Part shown: positions 52,579-61,298 of the stretch, piece by piece
Position numbering within the stretch: the first letter of the stretch is position 1
Layout: each line of letters opens with the position of its first letter
Origin: CBDFGS01 sp965247255
GTDB lineage: Bacteria; Chloroflexota; Dehalococcoidia; Lucifugimonadales; CAUZJF01
Length of the DNA: 64,000 nucleotides
Direction of reading: 5' to 3'
Assembly (NCBI GenBank): GCA_965247255.1
Contig: CBDFGS010000009.1
Location: 310,001 to 374,000, forward strand
Position numbers and translations under genes: made by a program
Notes under the pieces: generated by a model
Told to the model about the DNA's origin: nothing
Database searches by the model: none
What the model saw: only the letters and a program-made list of their open reading frames with translations

Positions 52579-53769
52579 TCACGATTGTGCGGGGCTCACT
52601 TCTTCCGGGATCAAGTTAGAGCCACCCTCCTCAGAGTGTGCCATTTCAGTCTTCGGATCGATCACTGACCTGGGCACTGTAAAAGTGAAAGTTGACCCTT
52701 TGCCCATCTGGCTATCAACGGTGATGTCCCCATCCATCATCTGGCTAAGGCTGCGGCTGAGGGCTAGCCCCAGTCCAGTCCCCCCGTACCGCCGCGATGT
52801 CGACGCCTCTGCCTGGGAGAAGGGCTGGAACAGCTTCCCCATATGCTCGGGGGTCATGCCGATTCCAGTGTCGGTCACGCTGAAGCTGACGCACTCCACG
52901 CCATCTTTGATCCTGCAGCCCACGTCCAGGGAGATGGTGCCCGCCTGGGTGAACTTGGATGCATTGCTCAGCAGGTTCAATAGCGTCTGCCGCACCTTGG
53001 TCATGTCAGCACGCATTGAGCCGATACTATCGTCACAGTGGACCTTCAGGACGTTGGCGTTCTTCTCCACAAGGGGATGTGTGACCGATACTGTCTCTTT
53101 GACCAAATCGGATATGCTGAAGCTCTCGAGGTAGAGTTCCATCCTTCCGGCTTCGACTTTGGAGAGATCGAGCACATCGTTGATCAGTTCCAGCAAGTGC
53201 TTGCCCGCCCCATGAACCTTCTGCAGGTCCGGGATGAAGTCATCCTGGCCCTGGTCTTCGGCCTCCTCTTGCAACATCTCACTGTAGCCGATGATTGCGT
53301 TGAGCGGAGTCCGGAGCTCGTGGCTCATCCTAGCAAGGAAGTCGCTTTTTGCCTGGGTGGCCGCCAGCGCCTGGTCGTGCGCCTGGGCAAGCTGCAGGAC
53401 CAACGCTCTTCTAGATAGTGCGTGCTTGATGCGGATCTCCAGTTCCGGTAGTGACACTGGTTTGGTGACATAGTCGTAGGCCCCTTCTCGCATTGCCGTT
53501 ACCGCCGTTGACAAATCCATCTGTCCAGTGAGCATGACCACGGCGATATCTGGGTAATCGGCCTTGATCTCGCGCAAGAACTCGATTCCTGACTTGCCGG
53601 GCATATTGATGTCCAGGAGCACCAGCTCAAACTCCTCTGCCTTGAGTAACTTAGCGGCCTCTTCAGCATTTGAGGCCGTTAGACACTCATATTCTTCCAG
53701 GCCTCTAGCCAGCACCTCTCGGTTGCCCTCCTCGTCGTCTACTGCCAATATACGGCTCTTGGTTGGCAT
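52579..53769 (-). CDS. Hybrid response regulator / histidine kinase
   Basis: The 396-residue product begins with a receiver domain (ILAVDDEEGNREVL, phospho-acceptor Asp53 in LLDINMPGKSG, Lys in YVTKPVS). It is followed by a HisKA helix with the phosphoacceptor His150 in LARMSHELRTPLNAIIGYSE, and a HATPase domain (LLNLLSNASKFT, VTDTGIGM, GGTGLGLAL). No membrane segment is present, so it is a cytosolic relay kinase. ATG 53769 overlaps the stop of the upstream kinase (TGATG) and GGAGG precedes it, so it is coupled to that gene. Confidence 0.94.
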   Translation of the reverse strand: MPTKSRILAVDDEEGNREVLARGLEEYECLTASNAEEAAKLLKAEEFELVLLDINMPGKSGIEFLREIKADYPDIAVVMLTGQMDLSTAVTAMREGAYDYVTKPVSLPELEIRIKHALSRRALVLQLAQAHDQALAATQAKSDFLARMSHELRTPLNAIIGYSEMLQEEAEDQGQDDFIPDLQKVHGAGKHLLELINDVLDLSKVEAGRMELYLESFSISDLVKETVSVTHPLVEKNANVLKVHCDDSIGSMRADMTKVRQTLLNLLSNASKFTQAGTISLDVGCRIKDGVECVSFSVTDTGIGMTPEHMGKLFQPFSQAEASTSRRYGGTGLGLALSRSLSQMMDGDITVDSQMGKGSTFTFTVPRSVIDPKTEMAHSEEGGSNLIPEEVSPAQS

Positions 53770-55466
53770 CAACCCCCCTCCTGTCCTGGTGTCACGTATT
53801 GCCGGAGCTCGTCCAATTCGAAAGGTTTGCTTATTGCCGGGCAGCCCGTGCCGGAGAGGAACTTCTCGGTCTCGTCGCTAAGGGTATCCCCAGTCATGAA
53901 GATTACCTTTGACGCTAGCTCTACCATGGTCGCTTGGATGCGGCTATACAGCTCTTGGCCGTCCACTTTTGGCATTCTAAGGTCCATTAGAATTCTGTCG
54001 TATGACCCCGCCTGTAGCTTGCGCCACGCCTCCTCCCCGTCTTCGGCCAGGTCCACGGCGTGGCCTTCCTCGGAAAGCGCCCGGCTGATGAACTCTCGAG
54101 CGTCGGGCTCGTCATCAACCACAAGGATCCTGAACTGTCGCCCGGCGTCCAGCTCGTGTGACTCGACTGCGGTTACCCGGTTATGAGTCACGGTGACTAC
54201 ATCCTCCAGTTTGTCCCTTGATGTGGGCAGTTCAATATGGAAGGTAGCCCCGCGTCCAGGAGCGCTCTCCACACGTATTTCGCCACCGTGCTCTCGAATG
54301 AGCCCGTGACATATGCTCAGCCCGAGCCCTGTGCCGTCGCCCAGTTTCTTGGTGGTGAAGAAGGGGTCGAAGACTCTGCTTAGATTCTCCGGTGCGATAC
54401 CGGGTCCGTCATCGGTGACGCTTAACAGCGACATTCCAACAGACGCGCGGCCCCGTATAGTGAGCTGGCCGCCTCCGGCATCGGCCATAGCGTGCTGTGC
54501 GTTCTGAAAGAGGTTGACCAGAACCCGTTGAATCTGCTGCTCGTCGGCCATCACCGGCTCCAAGTTATCTGGCAGGTCGACGTCAACCGTTATCTTGCGC
54601 TGCCGAAGGTCCGCGGCCACTAGGTCGAGAGAGTTTTGAACGACCGGCGCGAGGTCTATCATCGCCGGTTGGTGGTCTCCGCGTCTGGCGAAGGAGAGCA
54701 GGTTGCGAACGATCCTTGCTGCTCTGTTGGTGTTCTCATTGACTTTTTCGAGGTCTCGGCGCACCTGTTCGGGGACATCTTCCCGAAGAATTAGCTGGGT
54801 GAACCCCAAAATAGTGTTAAGGGGATTGTTGATCTCGTGGGCGACACCGGCCGCCAACTCGCCCACCGACGCGAGGCGCGCCGACTCACGGAAGCGCTCC
54901 TCAGCACGTCTGATTTCGGTTATGTCCTCTGCCATGGCCATACACCGGAAACTTTCATGGTCGGCTGACAGCCTGGAGACGACCATATGGACCCAGACTG
55001 TCGAGCTATCTTTCCGGATGTACCGTTTGTCGTGTACGTACCGATAACGTTTGCCGGCTACCATCTCCTGGAACAGCCTCAGGTTCTCCGGCAAGTCTTC
55101 TGTATGTGTAAAGTCGGAGAAGTGGAGTGCTGCCAGCTCGTCGGGTGTGTAGCCAACCATCTCCTGAAAAGCATGATTAGAGTCGAAGGTCGTACCGGCG
55201 TCGTCGACGATGGCGATCCCGACGGGGGCGGATTCGAAGAGTACCCGGAAGCGGAGCTCGCTCTCACCCAGCGCCTCGAGGGACTGCGACAGCTCCTGGG
55301 TTTGCTCTTTGAGTGTCGCTTGCTGCGTCAAGATCGTGCTCCAGCCCCGCCATACCAGGGCAACGAGGCTGAGGTACAGGGTGACAAAGCCCACGCCCAC
55401 AGCGACGAATACTGCTACGGCGAGATCATTGACGTCACTGCTAAGCCCGAATCCACCGAAGGACAC
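53769..55466 (-). CDS. PAS-histidine kinase-receiver protein, 3' part of a gene split by an IS element
   Basis: Residues 15-40 are one membrane helix (LAVAVFVAVGVGFVTLYLSL), then a coiled coil, a PAS domain at about 70-190 (FRVLFESAPVGIAIVDDAG), HisKA with His210 in GVAHEINNPLN, a HATPase domain (VTDDGPGIAPENLSRVFDPFFTTK, GTGLGLSI) and a C-terminal receiver (ILVVDDEPDAREF, LMDLRMPKVDG). The GTG used here (55466) lies inside the IS1380 terminal repeat, so the first nine codons (MSFGGFGLS) come from the element. The original gene continued upstream into the fragment at 57123-57359. This part may still be translated from the IS end. Confidence 0.88.
   Translation of the reverse strand: MSFGGFGLSSDVNDLAVAVFVAVGVGFVTLYLSLVALVWRGWSTILTQQATLKEQTQELSQSLEALGESELRFRVLFESAPVGIAIVDDAGTTFDSNHAFQEMVGYTPDELAALHFSDFTHTEDLPENLRLFQEMVAGKRYRYVHDKRYIRKDSSTVWVHMVVSRLSADHESFRCMAMAEDITEIRRAEERFRESARLASVGELAAGVAHEINNPLNTILGFTQLILREDVPEQVRRDLEKVNENTNRAARIVRNLLSFARRGDHQPAMIDLAPVVQNSLDLVAADLRQRKITVDVDLPDNLEPVMADEQQIQRVLVNLFQNAQHAMADAGGGQLTIRGRASVGMSLLSVTDDGPGIAPENLSRVFDPFFTTKKLGDGTGLGLSICHGLIREHGGEIRVESAPGRGATFHIELPTSRDKLEDVVTVTHNRVTAVESHELDAGRQFRILVVDDEPDAREFISRALSEEGHAVDLAEDGEEAWRKLQAGSYDRILMDLRMPKVDGQELYSRIQATMVELASKVIFMTGDTLSDETEKFLSGTGCPAISKPFELDELRQYVTPGQEGG
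55441..55463 (+). repeat. Left target duplication and terminal inverted repeat of the IS
   Basis: CTAAG (55441-55445) is the target duplication, followed by the terminal repeat CCCGAATCCACCGAAGGA (55446-55463). The same CTAAG and the exact reverse complement of the repeat occur at 57145-57167. Confidence 0.92.
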
Positions 55467-57162
55467 CGATGGACGGCGTGAGGAAAGCGGAAGGGGGGGG
55501 TGAGGGAGCTACAGGGGAAATAGCCTGGGTTCCATTTGGGGTAGGGAGGTCGGCGGACGGTCTTCATCGCCGCACAGGGGCCCCTATGGCCGTCTGCGGG
55601 AGCTGCGATGCGGGGGATGGCGAGAGAATACGCAGCAGGGAACTCTCTCGGACCGGGCTGGCGCGAGTCTGCGGGGATCTTCGGTTGTCCGGTGGGTGGG
55701 TCGCCGACGGTGCCGTCAGGCCGGGAGTGGAATGGCTCGCAGCCGGGCCAAGGCGCGGCTGAACTTCTCAGCCCAAGGCCAGCGATCCGGAAGATGCAGG
55801 GTCAACCGGCGTGCCGAGCGGGTGAGCCGTCCGGCTAGGGAGAAGAACCGCCGCCGGAGGGTCTTGGTGGTGGCTATCCGCTCTCCCAGACCGATCCGCG
55901 CCGTCCAGCGGGCCAGGTTGTGGGCCATCGTCTGGACGGCCAGCCAGGCGCCGTTGGCGGCGAAGCGGCCCGAGGGGAGATGGTTCAGCCCGACGCCGTA
56001 CTTGAGGTCGCGTATGGCATTCTCGATCTCGGCGTGGCGGCGATGGTCAGCCTCCAGTTCGAGCAACTCCCCGTCCCGGTCGGTGATGAAGCCGTGATAA
56101 CTGTATTTGGCGAAGAGGGCCAGTTGGGAACCGGGCGTCGGCTTCACCCGCCGGACGATGAGCCGTACCGGCGCGGCGTCTGCCTCGGCCTGGAAGGGGG
56201 TGCAGGTGATCTCGGCCACATCGGCGGCACCGTCCATCCAGTAAGGAATCGGCGTCCAGGCATCTTCGGGTATCGCCTCGATGAGATTGTGCAGGCTTTT
56301 GTGCTGGCGGATGGTGATGGAGTAGCGGACATTGATCCGGCGGCAGACGGCGACCACGGCGTGGGTATAGAAGCCGCTGTCGGCACGCATGGTGAGCTGC
56401 CCGCTGGCCCCGCCGTAGCGAACCCGGCTCACCGTTTCACGCAGGAAGTGGGCGGCGCCGCGAGCGGTGTTGGCCCGGCCCTCGCGCAGCCGGGCCATCA
56501 GCACGTCGCCTGTGCCGGCGGCGACGGCCAACAGCGGGTGATAGCCCCGCTTGCCGGTATAGCCGTGGTGGCGTGCGCCCTCCTTGGCCAGTCCGTAGGT
56601 CTCGCAGATGGTGGAGTCCAGGTCAATGGTCAGGGGCCCGTCGCCGGGTCCCGCCCCGGCCTGCCAAGCCCGGGCCAGCAACTCGCGGCTCACCCGGTCG
56701 AGTTGACGGACGTGGCCCCACCGGAAGCTGCGCAGGAAGGTGCCCAGGGTGGATGGCGCCTTCACCGTGCCGCCCAGGGTGCTGGCCGTCCCCCCGGTGC
56801 GCAACACATCGGCGTCGTCAATGCAGTCGCCCCCAGCCAGCGCAGACGCCACCAGCGTCATCATCTTGTCGCTCGTGTTCGCCCGCCCCGGGGCATCGCC
56901 CAGGTCGAGGCGCTGCCGGACGAGTTCGGGCAGGCCGAGGTGCCGCGCCAGGGTGGCCGGAAGGAGCAGCCCGGCATTGGCCACCAAGCGGCGGTCGTCG
57001 AAGGTGATTTGGATTCGGTCGGGGTGGTTGCGTGGCAGCATCTATTGGGTGCTCCTTTTCCAGGGTCTGTTTTTTGCTACAAAACCATTATCCCAGAAGC
57101 ACAGGAGCACCTTCTTGCTGCTTCAGGACGCTAACCCGACGCCCTCCTTCGGTGGATTCGGG
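55446..57162 (-). mobile_element. Complete IS1380-family insertion sequence, 1717 bp
   Basis: The boundaries are set by 18-bp perfect terminal inverted repeats, with a direct 5-bp CTAAG on both outer sides. The element carries one intact transposase gene on the minus strand. About 250 bases of non-coding DNA lie at its left end and about 100 at the right. Size, repeat length and duplication size agree with IS1380 elements. It interrupts a histidine kinase gene. Confidence 0.92.
55716..57041 (-). CDS. IS1380-family transposase
   Basis: The 441-residue protein has a DDE arrangement typical of IS1380 enzymes: Asp140/Asp142 in LTIDLDSTICETYG, Asp221 in MRADSGFYTHAVV, and Glu338/340 in RRHAEIENAIRDLKYG. 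The N-terminal part (residues 1-130) would bind the terminal repeats. No frameshift or stop interrupts it, so the copy looks functional. Confidence 0.95.
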   Translation of the reverse strand: MLPRNHPDRIQITFDDRRLVANAGLLLPATLARHLGLPELVRQRLDLGDAPGRANTSDKMMTLVASALAGGDCIDDADVLRTGGTASTLGGTVKAPSTLGTFLRSFRWGHVRQLDRVSRELLARAWQAGAGPGDGPLTIDLDSTICETYGLAKEGARHHGYTGKRGYHPLLAVAAGTGDVLMARLREGRANTARGAAHFLRETVSRVRYGGASGQLTMRADSGFYTHAVVAVCRRINVRYSITIRQHKSLHNLIEAIPEDAWTPIPYWMDGAADVAEITCTPFQAEADAAPVRLIVRRVKPTPGSQLALFAKYSYHGFITDRDGELLELEADHRRHAEIENAIRDLKYGVGLNHLPSGRFAANGAWLAVQTMAHNLARWTARIGLGERIATTKTLRRRFFSLAGRLTRSARRLTLHLPDRWPWAEKFSRALARLRAIPLPA

Positions 57163-57359
57163 CTAAGGCTGGGTATCGAGTACGGATCGGCGTCTTTGAT
57201 CATAGTGCCCGACATCATCTCTGCCCCATGTAGTCTCAGCAGCTGCAATACGGTGTCCAGTCTTGCATCCAGCATCAGACTCAGTCCCGCAGCCAGTAGC
57301 ATCATGATCAACAGGCTTGCGGTGGAGAACTGAATCACTAGGTTGTTTCGCAGCTGCAT
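57123..57359 (-). pseudogene. N-terminal fragment of the histidine kinase split by the IS
   Basis: The frame starts MQLRNNLVIQFSTAS, contains the membrane helix SLLIMMLLAAGLSLML and a short external loop (LHGAEMMSGTMIKDADPYS). It has an excellent ribosome site (AGGAGG eight bases before ATG 57359). Codons past 57168 run into the target duplication and IS end (SPNPPKEGVGLAS) and stop. Joining codon 65 across the target site to 55440 continues in frame with the PAS kinase at 53769-55466. This is therefore the true 5' end of that gene. Confidence 0.85.
57145..57167 (+). repeat. Right terminal inverted repeat and target duplication of the IS
   Basis: TCCTTCGGTGGATTCGGG (57145-57162) is the exact reverse complement of the left terminal repeat, followed by CTAAG (57163-57167). 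Confidence 0.92.
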
Positions 57360-57517
57360 GATCTCTACCTCCTCGACATCGGGTTTGCTCCGACCGTCCT
57401 CTCGTCCCGCTTGATTGTTTCGACAACTGATTCTATCGACACCTTATACCCCATTTGTTAAACCTAGTACGCAAGCCCTGCTAAAATTGTGCTAATTTTC
57501 CGGCGGGGATGTGACTG

Positions 57518-58234
57518 TTGCAGGAAATTGGCACGGCCAGGATCCTTGTGGTCGACGACGAGGCCGACTCTCAGGCACTTCTGATGCGGGTGCTGGACTC
57601 CGCCGGCTACGAATGTCGCACGGCGTCCAACGGCCTTAGCGGTCTTAGGGTTTTCTTTTCATGGAAGCCTGATCTGGTGGTGCTCGACATCCTGATGCCC
57701 GTGATGGACGGCTGGGAGCTGCTGGGCAGAATCAGGCAGGTCTCTGATGTGCCGGTCCTTATGCTCACGACGCTCGGACAAGTGGAGGACCGGGTTAGAG
57801 GGCTCCGGAAAGGCGCCGACGACTACTTACCCAAACCGTTCAGTATCGATGAGTTACACGCACGCGTCGATGCCCTCTTGCGGAGGGTTAGCCGACGGAG
57901 GGAAGCCGTGGAAGAAAGCTCTGAGGGTGCCTACCGCGATGGCGAGATCGAAGTGGATTTTCTGTACCATCGTGTGCTCGTCCGCGGGAGTGAGGTGGAG
58001 CTATCGCCCCTCGAGTTCCGCCTCCTGTCTGCGCTGGTCAGATGGCCGGGCCAGGTTCTGAGTTCAGATCGCCTCCTGGACCTGTGCTGGGCGGAAAAGG
58101 ATATCGGGCACTCTAACCTGCGGGCATACATGACGTTCCTGAGAAGGAAGATCGAAGTCAACCCGTCTAGACCCCAGTTGGTCCAGACCGTCCGCGGCTT
58201 TGGGTACAGGTATGTCTCACCGTCGCAGCAGTAA
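57518..58234 (+). CDS. OmpR-type response regulator
   Basis: The 238-residue product has a receiver domain (ILVVDDEADSQALL, acceptor Asp in VVLDILMPVMDGWE, Lys in YLPKPFSIDEL) and a C-terminal winged helix (SPLEFRLLSALVRWPGQVLSSDRLLDLCW, RAYMTFLRRKIEVNP, VQTVRGFGYRY). It starts TTG 57518 after GGGG; an ATG at 57509 is followed at once by a stop. It is divergent from the split histidine kinase, 158 bases away, and is its likely partner. Confidence 0.93.
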   Translation: MQEIGTARILVVDDEADSQALLMRVLDSAGYECRTASNGLSGLRVFFSWKPDLVVLDILMPVMDGWELLGRIRQVSDVPVLMLTTLGQVEDRVRGLRKGADDYLPKPFSIDELHARVDALLRRVSRRREAVEESSEGAYRDGEIEVDFLYHRVLVRGSEVELSPLEFRLLSALVRWPGQVLSSDRLLDLCWAEKDIGHSNLRAYMTFLRRKIEVNPSRPQLVQTVRGFGYRYVSPSQQ

Positions 58235-58499
58235 GTCTCGCTCTCAACCCGCGACGGCGCCGGCGATCCCGTTGCCGCCGGAGTGGGCATGAGGCCGATG
58301 GCGATTCTTATTCCGGTCGTCAACTACTAGGCTCTCAGCCATGTCCCAGATTCTGGCGCGGCGCACATCGTCGTCAGGCACAGGCACGGAAACACCGACG
58401 CCAAGCTGAGCGTCGCCCTCGCGGTCACCAAAGCTAACGACTTTCCTCCCTCATATCCGGTACTAAGCTTTCGCGGGGTGCAAGCGCCCGGAGCGCGTA

Positions 58500-59211
58500 C
58501 TACTCGTTTAGCGGGCGGTCAGCCAGCAGCAGCCCGGTGGCACGGAGAAACTCCGTTACCGCGAACACGCGCTGGTTTACCGTCGACGTGTGGTTCCCCA
58601 GCTTGCTGTAGATGTTTGTTGATGTGGCGCTCGACGGTCCTGGGGTCGACACGAAGGACCTCAGCGATAGTGTCGTTCCGATAGCCCTTCGCCATCCAGC
58701 TCATCACCTCTAGCTCTCTGCGGGACAGCTCGCCTATGAATCCCGGTGAGCTATCGCCGTTGCCCACTAGCCCCTCCATTACCGGCGCGTCGACGATAAT
58801 GCGTCGCCCCATCACGGTGTAGACCGCCTGGACAACGTCCTCCACCGTGTCGATGGTGTGCTTCAGGAGCAACGCGTAACCGGGTGAGGCGCTCCTGGAG
58901 AACTCCTTCAAGGACTTGAGGCCGTCCGGATCGTAGGACGCGAAGGCCAGGACCAGCGCCAGGTCCGGACTGATCTCCCTGAACCGTTCCAGCCTCTCAG
59001 CTACCTGTGCGTTGAGCGCCTTGCCACCCAGGTATACGACGTCGGGTGTCAGGGACTTTATGGCCTCGGTTACAGACTCCGGTGTAGTGTCAGACGACGA
59101 CCCCACTACCTCTATCTTGGGATGAGATGCGAAGTGAGGCAGATAGGCATCTCGTAGTATCTGTTGCTCTTCGGCTATGTACAGCTTCGTCTTGCGACTG
59201 GAGTCCGGCAT
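58500..59211 (-). pseudogene. LuxR-type regulator with a one-base frameshift in its HTH
   Basis: From ATG 59211 the frame encodes a receiver-like domain without the usual Asp triplet (KTKLYIAEEQQILRDAYL, LTPDVVYLGGKALNAQ) and a LuxR HTH (LSRRELEVMSWMAKGYRNDTIAEVLRV, RTVERHIN). At AACAAACATC (58611-58622) the annotated frame turns to KHLQQAGEP and ends at 58519. Dropping one A gives NIYSKLGNHTSTVNQRV, then FAVTEFLRATGLLLADRP and a stop at 58502-58500, the expected LuxR ending. The first part is intact, so the lesion removes the last HTH helix and dimer contact. Confidence 0.75.
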
Positions 59212-59444
59212 ACGTCGCTCGCGTCTTAGCGTAACGGTGTCAGCACAAGATGATGGCACTGTCCAACACAAAGCGCAATAGTCTCCGTCAGCCGTTTTCT
59301 CGGGTACACCAGCTCTCCCTGCCTATTCATGGTAGCCGACGAATTCTTGCACGTTTCCCCCTTTTCCTTTGCGTGTTTTCACGCTCCACTTTCCTGACCT
59401 CGGGCAATAACGTTTCTGCCAATTCATTCTGGCGGGAGGAAACG

Positions 59445-59588
59445 ATGAAGCTACGAAGCAGGAACTTCGGTCTGGCGAGAAAGATCGGCATGGCGGTAGC
59501 GATAGCTGCTGCGACGGCCGTTGTCGCTTATACATGGATGGGGGCCGAAACGGTTTACGCGGGACTGCGCTGGACCGGCATCGACTAG
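59445..59588 (+). CDS. Small membrane protein, 47 residues
   Basis: The short frame has a perfect GGGAGG ribosome site six bases before ATG 59445. It encodes a basic N-terminus (MKLRSRNFGLARKIG), one membrane helix (MAVAIAAATAVVAYTWMG) and a short external tail. It is 28 bases upstream of the DHp-only sensor gene and could be its small partner. No family was recognised. Confidence 0.6.
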   Translation: MKLRSRNFGLARKIGMAVAIAAATAVVAYTWMGAETVYAGLRWTGID

Positions 59589-59616
59589 TTCTCGACTTTA
59601 AGAAGGGACCGATAGG

Positions 59617-60597
59617 ATGACCGGCGGCTGGATTATTGACCCCGGGACACCCCCGCTCGAAGCGCTGCTCCTAGCGGCTGCGGCCGCGCTGTTGGTGGCC
59701 GCAGCAGACAGGCGCCCCCTTAAAGTGGCGCGCCCCGACGGCGTGTCGCTGACGAATGCGCCACTTTTCTTGACGGCGCTGCTGTTCCCGCCTGTATCGG
59801 CGATGCTGGTAGCAGGTGCGGGGATGGCAATGTCCCGCTTGACGCCAACTCGAACGAGGTCGCCCGGCACGAGTGTCGCTGTCGCCGCCGCCGGGCTGCC
59901 AGTAGCGCTCGCGGCCTTTGTGTATCGAGTCCTAGCAACGCCGTCAGATGCATGGCTTCTGGAACCAAGGGCGGCGGCCTACGCGGCTTTCAGCGCGATG
60001 GTGTTGATCGCAGCACGGATGGCGCTGCTGGCACTGGCATCCGGCAAAGAGAATATCCTCAGCTCGGGAGGCTCGATGTTGGCCGTTATCCCCGCGGTAG
60101 GCGTGTTTGGGTTAGGGTACCTGGCGGCCGCATCAGCCCAGCAGGCCTGGTGGTCCGTCGGGCTTCTCCTGCCCCCTCTGGTGATGGCGGACGTGTTAGC
60201 CAGCCGGGTTGTCCGGGCCGGAAGCGAAGACGTCCAACGGGCCCGGGACCTGCAGCAGCGACTAGCGTGGCTACGTGCGGACCGCGCACAACCCCTCGGC
60301 TCTGCCCCGGGCGACTCCACCAGAAAGCTGGCCAGGGGTCTAGCCCACGAGCTGAGCACTCCCTTGTTCGCCATCCAGGGCCGCGCGGAATCGCTTCTGA
60401 CGCACCCCGAGCAGCACCTGGCAACGCCCGCCGCGAGGCAGTCGCTCTCCGAAATTGAGCAGATGGCAGCCAGAGTCTCAAACGCCGTTCGAGACCTGGA
60501 GATGAGGGTCTCGAATGGCGACGTTCTTCCCCCGGTCTCCCGCAGTCAAGTCAGCAATGGACGCCCCAGACCTGTCGATGCACGCCGACGGCGGTAG
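59617..60597 (+). CDS. Membrane sensor with histidine phosphotransfer helix but no ATPase domain
   Basis: The 326-residue product has about seven membrane helices in residues 12-200, a linker, and a HisKA-like helix with the phosphoacceptor His in LARGLAHELSTPLFAIQGRAESLL. After the paired helix (SEIEQMAARVSNAVRDLEMR) the protein ends in a basic tail; no N, G or F boxes follow. The stop appears genuine in this frame. It may rely on another kinase in trans or work as a phosphatase or phosphotransfer module. Confidence 0.7.
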   Translation: MTGGWIIDPGTPPLEALLLAAAAALLVAAADRRPLKVARPDGVSLTNAPLFLTALLFPPVSAMLVAGAGMAMSRLTPTRTRSPGTSVAVAAAGLPVALAAFVYRVLATPSDAWLLEPRAAAYAAFSAMVLIAARMALLALASGKENILSSGGSMLAVIPAVGVFGLGYLAAASAQQAWWSVGLLLPPLVMADVLASRVVRAGSEDVQRARDLQQRLAWLRADRAQPLGSAPGDSTRKLARGLAHELSTPLFAIQGRAESLLTHPEQHLATPAARQSLSEIEQMAARVSNAVRDLEMRVSNGDVLPPVSRSQVSNGRPRPVDARRRR

Positions 60598-60680
60598 GAA
60601 GCCGGCGCGACGTCTTCGTCCCGGAGCACTTTTCTGCGCGCGACTCTACTATTGCGCGACGCCCATCGAGGTCTAACGCC

Positions 60681-61073
60681 CTACGGAGCGGCTTGACCCA
60701 ACAAGCCCGCGAGGCGCTCTCCGACTCGAACGCGGGCCGCGAGCATCGTACCGTCGAACGGCTTGCTGACGAGGTCGTCTGCGCCTGCGTCCAGCCCCTC
60801 GATCATGTCGTCCCGAGTGTCCCTGGCCGTGAGCAAGATCACATAGATGGAGGACAGGTCGGGCGAGGCCCTGATTCTGCGGCAGAGGTCGGGGCCATCC
60901 AACCCCGGCATCATCCAGTCCAGCACCGCTAGTTTAGGCGGGTCTTCCTCTTTCAGCCTGTCCCACGCCTGCAAGCCGTTAGAACAGGCCACCACGTCGT
61001 AGCCCCACCGCGAAAACGTCACCTCCAGCATTCGACGATACCCGGGGTCGTCCTCAGCTACCAGGACCTTCAT
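60681..61073 (-). CDS. Single-domain response regulator
   Basis: The 130-residue product is a CheY-like receiver alone: VLVAEDDPGYRRML, acceptor Asp in LAVLDWMMPGLDG, Thr/Ser in VILLTAR, Lys in DLVSKPFDG. ATG 61073 has AGGAGG eight bases upstream; earlier starts would include a Gly/Arg-rich unlikely leader. It is convergent with the DHp-only sensor gene and could receive phosphate from it. Confidence 0.92.
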   Translation of the reverse strand: MKVLVAEDDPGYRRMLEVTFSRWGYDVVACSNGLQAWDRLKEEDPPKLAVLDWMMPGLDGPDLCRRIRASPDLSSIYVILLTARDTRDDMIEGLDAGADDLVSKPFDGTMLAARVRVGERLAGLLGQAAP

Positions 61074-61298
61074 CTCGCGCCCTCCTGCGGTCTGGCGGTT
61101 TTCCCTTATCCGGCCGCCGCTGCGCGCACCCCCGTCCAAGTCTTATTTCTTTGGCATCCCTAGGCTGCAACACACCGCTCGCCTCTGCCCTTAACCGGAT
61201 GTGCGCACCGAGATACTTGCTGGTTTGTATCGGTGTGTAGCCGGACGCACACCTGCTAGAAGTAAGCGAGGGGCCGACACCGATAATCCGGAGGCTTC

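Noticed and set aside
55920..57134. Plus-strand open frame of 404 codons across the IS
   Set aside because: It is antisense to an intact DDE transposase with all catalytic residues; its Gly/Val-rich composition reflects codon-position bias of the complementary gene.
57123..57359. Independent small membrane protein of 78 residues
   Set aside because: Its last 13 codons are IS and target-site sequence and the remainder joins in frame with the downstream kinase, so it is a gene fragment.
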